From positions 1 through 49,850 of the forward strand of contig JADHXR010000036.1 in the NCBI GenBank assembly GCA_016782865.1: DNA of 49,850 nt, read 5' to 3'. Shown here in pieces: positions 8,622 through 16,767 of this stretch (its first letter is position 1; each line of letters starts with the position of its first letter). The DNA is from Phycisphaerae bacterium (GTDB lineage Bacteria > Planctomycetota > Phycisphaerae > Sedimentisphaerales > Anaerobacaceae). The notes beneath the pieces are model-generated. The model saw nothing but the letters and a program-made list of their open reading frames with translations. It was not told the DNA's origin and made no database searches. The position numbers and the translations under genes were made by a program.

Positions 8622-10100
8622 TTACGGGACTATGCTGGATTTTGTCCAGAGTGAGTTGATGATACCCACGGTCCGATTGACAAGTACGTCTCCGCCTTCG
8701 GGGCCGACCAGGCTGCTGTGGACGACGGCGCTGTAGTGGCCTCCACGAATCGCCTTCTCGGTGGGCAGATAGGTTCCCGGCCCCGCCAATTGCACGACAA
8801 ATGTCTGAACCGCTTTGCTGCGGGCCTTTATCCGGATCCCATAGTCGCCGAACAGCTCGAAGGAGTTCGTGGCTATGGCGGCATCCCCGATCCGCACGAC
8901 ATGCAGCTCCATCTCATACGTGGGCTCCGGATCGGTCCTCTGTTTGTCAAACCGCTTGACGGTCGTCTCATACCATTTCATCCGCCGATACTCCCGCGCC
9001 GCCGCTTCGGGATTCTGCTCGATTTGAGCGGCAGCTTTCTCGACCGCCGCTTTCGCCTCTGCGTATTCCGCTTCGGTGACCAGGCGCATCGGCAGGTGAA
9101 CTGTCTCTACCTTGTGGATCAGGGGGACATCGGCATGTCGGTCGTTCTTGACGGTTTCATAGGCATCGTCCACAGCCCTCGTGATGCGGCGGGCGATCTC
9201 ATCCAGACGATTTAGTCCGCGGAGCTTGCGCATTCGCTCGTCGGCCGCCTTTCTGTACATCAAGTGCGGCGATTGATCGCCGGAAGCACCCGTCCAGCCC
9301 AACACGCACAACTGCTCGCCATATCGCTTGCGCAAGGCCTCGCGCACCGGATGCCAGAAATCGGCGTTGACGGTTGACCTCGACTCGACCTCCTGCGCCG
9401 GACAAGAAACGTTGACTACGGCGCCTGTCAGCTCGCCCGAATCGTTCCAGAAGAACAACGTGTTGACATCGTGATCCTCGTATCCTTCGAGATTCCTAAA
9501 TGCAGCTACGTCGGTCTTGCCATACATCTGTGCCGAACCGTCAGCGTATACGGCGCGACGGTTGTAGGCCACAACGGCATGACTGAGTCCCCAGGTAACA
9601 CTTGCCGCGGTTCGGCTGTTCCACGCTTGAACTATCGCATCGGCAACCAGTTCAGCTAGGTCGGATCGATACTGTTTGACCTGCATCACGCCCTCGCGCG
9701 GGATGGGGTATTTATCGAGCAGCAACACGGGAGCCGTATGCGTATGCGTGCCACTGAGAAACAGCTTGCGGGTGTCGAAATCGCCCAGACGCTCTCGTAC
9801 AGCCTTGCGGACAAGCTCCAGAACCTCCGAGGGTATGTACAGCAGGTCGCACGAGACCATGATCGCAACATCACGGGGTAAACCGTCTCCGCGAGACTCC
9901 AAAGCAATTACATTTGCTGTGACCGGTGTTTCGACCGTCTTGGCGATTCGCAAATGGAATTGCCCGGAAACGGCAACCGGCTCTGCAGGAGTAATATCAA
10001 CAACAGCCGTTCCAACCCACAGTTCGGCGGCGGATCCTCCCGGCGGTGACAGAAGAAGGATTACAAGGAATCCGACCATGACAAGAGGTTTGCGAAACAT
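8622..10100 (-). CDS. Secreted neutral/alkaline ceramidase-like hydrolase
   Basis: A 492-residue exported protein with an N-terminal signal peptide. The mature start WVGTAVVDITPAEPVAVSG is the typical opening of the neutral/alkaline non-lysosomal ceramidase N-terminal domain. The motif LFLSGTHTHTAPV (about residues 113-125) supplies the His residues expected to bind zinc, and GWTGASGDQSPH (about 270-280) is the second conserved block. True ceramidases are longer and have a C-terminal Ig-like domain, so this belongs to the shorter family that is common in planctomycetes and whose substrate is unproven. AAAGGA precedes the ATG. It is 12 bp downstream of the enolase-superfamily gene on the same strand and probably cotranscribed with it. 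Confidence 0.86.
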   Translation of the reverse strand: MFRKPLVMVGFLVILLLSPPGGSAAELWVGTAVVDITPAEPVAVSGQFHLRIAKTVETPVTANVIALESRGDGLPRDVAIMVSCDLLYIPSEVLELVRKAVRERLGDFDTRKLFLSGTHTHTAPVLLLDKYPIPREGVMQVKQYRSDLAELVADAIVQAWNSRTAASVTWGLSHAVVAYNRRAVYADGSAQMYGKTDVAAFRNLEGYEDHDVNTLFFWNDSGELTGAVVNVSCPAQEVESRSTVNADFWHPVREALRKRYGEQLCVLGWTGASGDQSPHLMYRKAADERMRKLRGLNRLDEIARRITRAVDDAYETVKNDRHADVPLIHKVETVHLPMRLVTEAEYAEAKAAVEKAAAQIEQNPEAAAREYRRMKWYETTVKRFDKQRTDPEPTYEMELHVVRIGDAAIATNSFELFGDYGIRIKARSKAVQTFVVQLAGPGTYLPTEKAIRGGHYSAVVHSSLVGPEGGDVLVNRTVGIINSLWTKSSIVP

Positions 10101-10112
10101 CAGATCGTCCTT

Positions 10113-11390
10113 TCATATCACAATCCGTTTGGAATTGGTTGTCTCTTTCATCAGCTCGACAACTTTTTCTTCATCAACTTCTATACCCAGGCCGGGACCG
10201 TCCGGCACGGCGGCGGAACCGTCTTTGATTGTTAGCGGTTTGGCAAGAACATCGGCAGTGAGAAACTGCGGGCCGTTGAGTGCAACCGGCTTGTTCAGAC
10301 CAAAGGCGCCGTAGAGCGCCAATGCGGCGGCCATGGATATGTCCGGATCTGTCAGCCCGCTGCCGAGCCACATGAGCCCTGCGTCCAAAATAATCTCAAT
10401 CTGTTGTTTCGCTACGAAAAGCCCGCCGCAGCGAGAGGGTTTCATTGCCAGCCCGTCGAGCATTTTGAGACGGATGAATTCTGTAAGTTCGACCGGTGAG
10501 ACAACGCCCTCGTCCATCAGAATAGGCAACGCCCCCTGCCTCTTCAAGGCCTGGTACCCGCTGATTCGATTGGGTCTCAGCGGTGCTTCCAGCACATCGA
10601 CGCCGGCGTCGGCTAATCTCGGCGCGACCTTCAGAGCCGTCGCCGGGTCGTAGCCGCCGTTGGCATCCGCCCACAGGAATCCATCGGGTGCACATTTGCG
10701 AACCAATCCGGCAAGAGCAACGTCGAATTTTGGGTCAGGTGCGACTTTGATATTGAAGTTCGAGTAGCCTCGGCTGTAGCCGTCGTCGATGACCTTCTGG
10801 GCCTCATCCAGCGTTCGGGCGTTGACCGTCCAGCTAAGTTTCAGCGGGCCGCCGCGCGGCCGATGCCACATCTGCGATAGCGACTGGTTTCTAAGCTTGC
10901 CTGCCAGATCGTGCAGGGCCATGTCCAGCCCCGAGCGAGCTATCGGCATTGCGGTGGAAAAACCCGGCGCCAGGGCACGGTCCATCACCTCATGGGCTCG
11001 GTCAATGTCCAACGGATCGTGTCCTCTCAGAGCCGGACCGAGATAATCTCGCATGACAATTGTGGCTGTTTCCAGGGTCTCGTAACTCCACATCGGCGAA
11101 GGTATACTCTGTCCCCAGCCGACTGCGCCGCCGCCGGTTGTAATCTTGACGATGACCGCGCCGCGACCGTACGAGCCGCCCGGACCGGTGAAGAACTTGA
11201 AGTATCCTTTCGTCGGATAGCGCACGGCGAACAGCTCGATGTGCTCTATTTTCGCACTTGATTGTCCTGCCCAGGCTAGCGCGGTAATGAGTCCCAATGG
11301 CGCCACAGCCGAGGTCCGCAGCAATTGACGCCGGCTGAGCCGCCTCGAATCGCCGGACACGACGGAAACAGGTTTTGTCTTGCTCTTCAT
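10113..11390 (-). CDS. Mandelate racemase/muconate lactonizing-like enolase-superfamily enzyme with Tat signal
   Basis: A 425-residue enzyme with a twin-arginine signal (SRRQLLRTSAV, residues 19-29). The N-terminal capping domain is followed by a TIM barrel. Metal ligands fit Asp242 (WADANGGY), Glu268 (LEAPLRP) and Asp293/Glu294 (LMDEGV); Lys317 in LAMKPSRCGG is the distal catalytic lysine. The usual KxK motif at the end of the second barrel strand reads N-I-K (213-215): the first lysine is lost but the second, the base in mandelate racemase, remains. This suggests a sugar-acid or sugar-related dehydratase/epimerase rather than a strict MLE. GAGGTGA precedes the ATG. Export of an enolase-superfamily enzyme is unusual outside planctomycetes. 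Confidence 0.88.
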   Translation of the reverse strand: MKSKTKPVSVVSGDSRRLSRRQLLRTSAVAPLGLITALAWAGQSSAKIEHIELFAVRYPTKGYFKFFTGPGGSYGRGAVIVKITTGGGAVGWGQSIPSPMWSYETLETATIVMRDYLGPALRGHDPLDIDRAHEVMDRALAPGFSTAMPIARSGLDMALHDLAGKLRNQSLSQMWHRPRGGPLKLSWTVNARTLDEAQKVIDDGYSRGYSNFNIKVAPDPKFDVALAGLVRKCAPDGFLWADANGGYDPATALKVAPRLADAGVDVLEAPLRPNRISGYQALKRQGALPILMDEGVVSPVELTEFIRLKMLDGLAMKPSRCGGLFVAKQQIEIILDAGLMWLGSGLTDPDISMAAALALYGAFGLNKPVALNGPQFLTADVLAKPLTIKDGSAAVPDGPGLGIEVDEEKVVELMKETTNSKRIVI

Positions 11391-11770
11391 ACGTCACCTC
11401 TGGGGCCAACATGTATTCATACATCATCATAGCACACTGAGAGCCGATTCAAAGCGCGATCTCGCGAGATGAAGCCTCTGGGTTGCTTGAGCGTGGACAG
11501 TTAACTGAAACTACCCCCAAAATTTTGCACTCTAAAGGGTCACAATATGGCCCCCGCGAGACATTCCTTGCCTGTGGCCGATTCTTTCTATCGGGGTTCA
11601 GTGCCTGATATTCCGATCCCTGTTGGGCGGAGGTCGGGCGCGCGACCAGACCGATAAAACGCAACGGAAGTCAAGTTTGCCTGTCCCACACACGATATAT
11701 AGGATATTATTTACAGGCTTCTTAGCTGAACTGTAAGTCTTGAGAGAAGCCAAGGGACAGCTCGCAATGA
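11391..11770. other. Divergent intergenic region
   Basis: About 380 bases between two divergently transcribed genes, so promoters for both should lie here. I see no convincing -35/-10 pair, riboswitch or inverted repeat. Short frames in it have no ribosome site and no protein-like composition. Confidence 0.4.
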
Positions 11771-14149
11771 ATGACAGAATTGATGCGTAAATCGATTGCA
11801 CACCTTACCATAGGCATCGCCGCGACGGCTGTTGTTATCGGAGCAGGCATTGCCATAACCTTCTGCAGGCGGCCCTACGATGCAGAGTACATATTGGCAA
11901 TTTATGACAGCGATGCCGAGTACGGTGTGTTAGAGATCCGTTACCCGCTCGACAAAACGATCTTCCCCCCGGAGATCGTGCCTCCCACATTCACCTGGGA
12001 AGATGCCGACGCTGACTCTGAGGCCTGGCTCGTAACCGTAGGATTCCAGAACGGCAAGGATGGTATAGAGACCCTGACCCGCGAATGCAGATGGAGACCT
12101 GAAGATCAACAGTGGGAGGTCATGAAGAAATGGTCTTCACAGGCGGACGCCCACGTTACCATCCTGGGCATCAAGCGCGGGATACGAACAAAGATTCTCT
12201 CCGCGGGGCAAATCTCAATTACTACGTGCAAGGACGTGGTCGGGGCGCCGTTGTTCTACCGGGAAGTGAACCTGCCCTTTGCCGACGCTGTCAAGGATCC
12301 CTCACACATCCGCTGGCGGTTTGGCGCCATTTCCTCGCCGCAGCAGCCTCCGATTGTTTTGGAGAATCTGCCGATCTGCGGAAATTGTCACTCGTTTCCT
12401 GCGGACGGCAAGACCCTCGCAATGGATGTGGATTATGCCAATAGCAAAGCTTCCTACATTATTACGCAAGTTGCCGAGCAAATGACCCTTGCAACCAGCG
12501 ACATAATAACGTGGAACGACTACAGGAAAGAGGACGGGCAGCAAACGTTCGGCTTGCTTTCTCAGATATCTCCGGATGGCAGGTTTGTGCTGAGCACAGT
12601 CAAAGATGCGTCCGTCTTCGTGCCGAAGCCGGATTTGGCCTTCTCCCAACTCTTCTTTCCCATCAGGGGCATTCTGTGCGTTTACGACAGAAGCGCAGGC
12701 ACCTTCGCGTCACTGCCGGGAGCAGACGATCAACAGTTTGTTCAGAGCAATCCGAGTTGGAGTCCGGACGGCAAATACATCGTTTTTGCCAGGGCCAGGG
12801 CATACAAGCTCAAGAACGTCAGCGGCCCGCGCAGGGTGCTTCTAACTCCAGAACAATGCAGGGAATTCCTTGAGGACGGCAAGCCGTTTCTGTTCGACTT
12901 GTACAGAATCCCCTTCAACGGCGGCAAAGGCGGTGAACCTGAGCCAATTGAGGGGGCTTCGGCCAACGGCATGAGTAATTTCTTTGCAAAGTATTCGCCG
13001 GACGGCAAGTGGATCGTCTTCTGCAGGGCCGCCAGTTACATGCTGCTCCAGCCCGACAGCGAACTCTACATCATACCAGCCGAAGGAGGAACTGCAAGAA
13101 GACTGCGTGCCAACACCGATCGCATGAACTCATGGCATAGCTTCTCACCAAACGGCAAGTGGCTCGTGTTCTCCTCAAAGGCAAATTCCGCCTACACACA
13201 GCTCTTCCTAACACACATTGACGAACACGGCCGAAGCAGTCCTGCCGTTCTGTTGGAGCACTTCACGTCTGGCGACAGGGCCGCAAATATACCTGAGTTT
13301 GTCAACGCCAGGCCAACGGCCATCGAGAAGATCAGTGAGGACTTTCTGAACGATTATTCTTATCTGAGAGCCGCCAGTGAATTCCTCAAAGGCAATGATT
13401 ATACCGGCGCCGAACGGCAATGCAGAAGATCGCTAGAGCTGAATCCTAAAAGCGCGAAAGCGCACGCCACTCTCGGCATAGCGCTGCTTCGCCAAGACAA
13501 GTTAGACGAGGCAAAGGGCCATCTGTTGGAGGCGATACGTCTTGATTCAACCGACTACGAAGCGCACTACACCCTGGGCCAGACGATGGCTCGCCAGAAG
13601 AAGTTCGATGACGCAATCAGGCATTTCTCGGTGGTTCTCAGGCTCAGACCAGACTATACCCAGGCACACGGCTACATGGGATCGCTGCTGCTGGCAAAAG
13701 GGACGCTCGATCAGGCAGCGACTCATTTGTCGGAGGCGCTGCGCCTTGACCCGGACTATGCCGACGCCCACTACAACATGGGTCAGTTGATGGTTCGCCG
13801 GAAGAATTTCGACGCAGCAGTCCGGCATTTATCGCAGGCCGCACAGCTTATACCGGATGACGCCCAAGTCCACTACAAACTTGCCCTGGCGCTGGCTCAG
13901 GAGGAACAACCGAGCCGGGCGCTTAGGCATTACGCCAAAGCTGTTTCTCTCGAGCCGGATGTAGACACATCGCCCCTGCTGAACCACCAACTGGCAACAC
14001 ACTATGCTCAGGCCCGCCAGTTCCGTGAAGCGACTTCGCATGAGGAAAAGGCGCTCGAACTCGCTCGCGCAGCCGGATATCAGAAGCTCGTCCTGGAGTT
14101 CGAGAAACGGCTCAAAGTCTACAGGCGGATGAGCGACGCCACGAGATAG
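11771..14149 (+). CDS. Membrane-anchored PD40 beta-propeller/TPR protein with a CxxCH motif
   Basis: A 792-residue protein. Residues 10-31 form an N-terminal membrane anchor. An Ig-like region (about 50-190) is followed by C203-G-N-C206-H207, a canonical covalent haem c attachment motif, in the context ICGNCHSFPADG. Then come at least four WD40-like (PD40/TolB) blades, marked by SPDGRFV, SPDGKYIVFA, SPDGKWIVFC and SPNGKWLVFS. From about residue 545 there are six or seven tetratricopeptide repeats (AHATLGIALLRQDKLDEAKG and similar). It is probably an extracytoplasmic scaffold or electron-carrying protein; the role is unknown. It shares CxxCH plus PD40 blades with the larger protein at 22196-25921. 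The start is uncertain because the purine-rich AAGGGA lies about 13 bases upstream; an ATG at 11783 is an alternative. Confidence 0.85.
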   Translation: MTELMRKSIAHLTIGIAATAVVIGAGIAITFCRRPYDAEYILAIYDSDAEYGVLEIRYPLDKTIFPPEIVPPTFTWEDADADSEAWLVTVGFQNGKDGIETLTRECRWRPEDQQWEVMKKWSSQADAHVTILGIKRGIRTKILSAGQISITTCKDVVGAPLFYREVNLPFADAVKDPSHIRWRFGAISSPQQPPIVLENLPICGNCHSFPADGKTLAMDVDYANSKASYIITQVAEQMTLATSDIITWNDYRKEDGQQTFGLLSQISPDGRFVLSTVKDASVFVPKPDLAFSQLFFPIRGILCVYDRSAGTFASLPGADDQQFVQSNPSWSPDGKYIVFARARAYKLKNVSGPRRVLLTPEQCREFLEDGKPFLFDLYRIPFNGGKGGEPEPIEGASANGMSNFFAKYSPDGKWIVFCRAASYMLLQPDSELYIIPAEGGTARRLRANTDRMNSWHSFSPNGKWLVFSSKANSAYTQLFLTHIDEHGRSSPAVLLEHFTSGDRAANIPEFVNARPTAIEKISEDFLNDYSYLRAASEFLKGNDYTGAERQCRRSLELNPKSAKAHATLGIALLRQDKLDEAKGHLLEAIRLDSTDYEAHYTLGQTMARQKKFDDAIRHFSVVLRLRPDYTQAHGYMGSLLLAKGTLDQAATHLSEALRLDPDYADAHYNMGQLMVRRKNFDAAVRHLSQAAQLIPDDAQVHYKLALALAQEEQPSRALRHYAKAVSLEPDVDTSPLLNHQLATHYAQARQFREATSHEEKALELARAAGYQKLVLEFEKRLKVYRRMSDATR

Positions 14150-14198
14150 GAAATAGGGCGATATGGACCAATATGCAACGTCAATTGCACAAAAAGAT

Positions 14199-14243
14199 GC
14201 CCAGGCTTGGCCTTCTGGGCAAAATCCTGATTTGCACAGGATT
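14199..14243 (+). terminator. Pair of small hairpins after the propeller/TPR gene
   Basis: GCCCAG (14199-14204) pairs with CTGGGC (14215-14220), and AATCCTG (14223-14229) pairs with CAGGATT (14237-14243). They follow the stop codon by about 50 bases and could end transcription, though no proper T-run follows. The rest of the 343-base gap up to 14492 shows no other recognisable element. Confidence 0.35.
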
Positions 14244-14492
14244 ATTCTTGACAGAAGCAGGAGTATTATGATAGAAAGGTATTAGGAGTTCTTGGGTATT
14301 ACCCGTGTCGGTCGTCGAGAATTGGCGCCTCGACGAGAGGGGCACGCTCGGGCATTTGAATACAGTCTAATTGGGACGTAAATGCCCTGTGAGTATCCAG
14401 ACAGCAGGTGCTTATGGGGAATAGTAATTGCTTTGGTGTGTAGCCAGGGCAAGGCTATGTTACAACTCTACCTTTTTTACAGGAGGACTGTC

Positions 14493-16652
14493 ATGTGTAA
14501 GAAACTCATATCTGTAATTTGTCTTGTCGTGGTGCTTTGTGTGGCGGGCAGCGTCTCGGCCGATCTGGTGGGCCACTGGAAGCTCGATGAAGGTTCCGGA
14601 AGCACGGCTACTGATTCGAGCGGCAACGGCAACGACGGGACCATCGTGGACAATCCCGTATGGGATATCGCATGGATTACCGGCCCCAGCGGGGGGGCCG
14701 TGGACTTCTACGGTGTGGGCACGGCGGGTGGCAACGGCGACTACTTCGATTGCGGCAGTGACCCCAGCCTAAATATGACTGGCCCCATCTCAATAGCACT
14801 CTGGATAAGACCCGACGCAGATGACCCGGAAGGAAATCTCACAACAACAGCGCCAATGTCAAAGACGGATGGTTCGGCTTGGAGCTATCAGGTTCGATAT
14901 GGGTGGGGCCAAGGCGCTCCTGAGCCCTATATGTCGTTTACATTTAATTCGACACCCAGAGCCTGGGCCCACGTCGGCAAAAACCTGGAGCGATATGAGT
15001 GGTGCCATATCGCATGCTCGCATGACGGCACGACCCTCAAATGCTATCTCAATGGAGAAGAAACCAATTCCGTCCCAATGGGCCAGTTTGGCGGCGTTGG
15101 CACACCTGTTAACATCGGAACGGACGGCTGGGGATGCGATTGGATTGGAGGGATCGACGACGTCAGGATGTATGACCATGCCCTGTCGGAGCCTGAAATA
15201 CTCGCCGCCATGGAAGGCGAGATGTCGCCGCAGGCCTGGGGCCCAACCCCCAAGAACGGCGAATTGATCACCCAGACATGGGCCAACATTTCCTGGAAGC
15301 CGGGCCCCTTCGCGGTCTCTCACGATGTATATATCGGTGACAATCTCGACGATGTAGGCAGCGGCGCAGCCAATACGTTCATAGGCAACCAGGCCGCGCC
15401 GAACCTGGTCGTAGGCTTCCCAGGATTTCCTATCCCTGACGGCCTTGTTCCGGGCACGACGTACTACTGGCGGATAGATGAGGTCAATGACGCTGATCCT
15501 AACAGCCCGTGGAAAGGCGACATCTGGAGCTTCTCGATTCCGCCCAAGACGGCCTACTTCCCCGATCCGGCTGACGGCGCCGAGTTTGTGGACCTGGATG
15601 CAACCCTTGGCTGGACGGGAGGGTACGGGGCCAAGTTGCACACTGTCTATATCGGCAACAATTTCGAGGAAGTAGATGGTGCCGAAGGAGGCGCCCCGCA
15701 GGGTACTACAACCTATACCGGCCCGCTCGAAGCAGAGAAGGTCTATTACTGGCGCGTCGATGAATTTGACGCCTTCGAGACGCACAAAGGCGATGTCTGG
15801 AGCTTCACGACTCCGGGCGCCGTGGGCAACTCGCAGCCGGCAAATGGAGCCGTGGATGTATCGATGACTTCAACGCTCGGCTGGACTGCGGCGGACAATG
15901 CAGCCTCACACGAGCTTTACTTCGGAACCGACAGAGATGCCGTCAACAATGCCACCACCGCTTCGCTCGAGTACGTGGGCCCAAGGGCGCTTGGTTCCGA
16001 GAGCCACGATCCCGGCAAACTTGCCTGGCACACCGGCTACCACTGGCGCGTGGATGAGGTCTATCCGGCTGAAACAGTGAAAGGTCTTGTCTGGAGCTTC
16101 ATCACGGCCGACTTTATTCTTGTGGAGGATTTCGAGTCCTACAATGATATCGATCCTCCTGATCCGGCGAGCAACAGGATATTCGATAAATGGATTGACG
16201 GGTTCGGAACCACCGACAACGGTGCTCTGGTTGGTAATGACTTGCCTCCGTATGCCGAGCAAAGTATTGTTCACGGCGGCGACCAGTCGATGCCATATCG
16301 CTACGACAACAATCTGAAGACCTCTGAGGCAACCCTGACACTGGTTTCTCCGCGTGATTGGACCGCCGAAGGCGTTACGAAGTTGTCGCTGTGGTTCCGC
16401 GGCGGTTCGACCAATGCCGCTGAGCGGATGTTTGTTGCTGCCGGCGGAAATGCGGTGGTTTATCATGACGACTCCGCTGCGACGCAGTTGGGCGGGTGGA
16501 ACGAGTGGGTCATCGACCTGACGCGCTTTGCGGACCAGGGAGTGAACCTTGCCAATGTCACTACGATTACCATTGGCTTTGGAACCAAGAATACCCCGGC
16601 CGCCGGCGGCACAGGTCAAATGATCTTCGACGACATTCGGCTGGTTCGGTAG
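14493..16652 (+). CDS. Secreted LamG/Ig-repeat carbohydrate-binding protein, copy 1
   Basis: A 719-residue exported protein. After a signal peptide (cleavage near SVSA) comes a LamG/concanavalin-like jelly-roll (about residues 24-240, from DLVGHWKLDEGSG to the sheet ending with SEPEILAAMEGE). Three Fn3/Ig-like repeats follow (about 243-345, 350-435, 440-535), each with the pattern SHDVYIGDN...TTYYWRIDEV...WKGDIWSFS. The last 185 residues (from FILVEDFESYND) form a beta-sandwich ending GQMIFDDIRLVR, resembling a carbohydrate-binding module. No catalytic residues are visible, so binding to extracellular glycan is inferred. ATG 14493 is chosen because AGGAGG at 14481-14486 precedes it; an ATG at 14382 lacks this and would bury the signal peptide. 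The next gene is a close paralogue. Confidence 0.88.
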   Translation: MCKKLISVICLVVVLCVAGSVSADLVGHWKLDEGSGSTATDSSGNGNDGTIVDNPVWDIAWITGPSGGAVDFYGVGTAGGNGDYFDCGSDPSLNMTGPISIALWIRPDADDPEGNLTTTAPMSKTDGSAWSYQVRYGWGQGAPEPYMSFTFNSTPRAWAHVGKNLERYEWCHIACSHDGTTLKCYLNGEETNSVPMGQFGGVGTPVNIGTDGWGCDWIGGIDDVRMYDHALSEPEILAAMEGEMSPQAWGPTPKNGELITQTWANISWKPGPFAVSHDVYIGDNLDDVGSGAANTFIGNQAAPNLVVGFPGFPIPDGLVPGTTYYWRIDEVNDADPNSPWKGDIWSFSIPPKTAYFPDPADGAEFVDLDATLGWTGGYGAKLHTVYIGNNFEEVDGAEGGAPQGTTTYTGPLEAEKVYYWRVDEFDAFETHKGDVWSFTTPGAVGNSQPANGAVDVSMTSTLGWTAADNAASHELYFGTDRDAVNNATTASLEYVGPRALGSESHDPGKLAWHTGYHWRVDEVYPAETVKGLVWSFITADFILVEDFESYNDIDPPDPASNRIFDKWIDGFGTTDNGALVGNDLPPYAEQSIVHGGDQSMPYRYDNNLKTSEATLTLVSPRDWTAEGVTKLSLWFRGGSTNAAERMFVAAGGNAVVYHDDSAATQLGGWNEWVIDLTRFADQGVNLANVTTITIGFGTKNTPAAGGTGQMIFDDIRLVR

Positions 16653-16767
16653 CAGGGAAAAGTTAAATATCAAAACGAGCGTGCAGCGGATAGCGGATAA
16701 GAGCCGAGCCGCTAAACGCTGTACGCTATACGCTACACTTTTTGGATTTTGAAGAAGGAGGATTATC
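16653..16767. repeat. Spacer with low-complexity repeat between the two LamG copies
   Basis: The gap holds GCAGCGGATAGCGGATAAG and ACGCTGTACGCTATACGCT, short near-repeats of a 7-base unit in both orientations, next to AAATATCAAAACGAG. Strings of this kind recur between genes in planctomycete genomes (general knowledge). The ribosome site AAGGAGG of the next gene closes the gap at about 16756. Confidence 0.45.

Noticed and set aside
14163..14285. A 40-residue frame in the gap before the LamG pair
   Set aside because: No good ribosome site and it covers two hairpins; no family resemblance.
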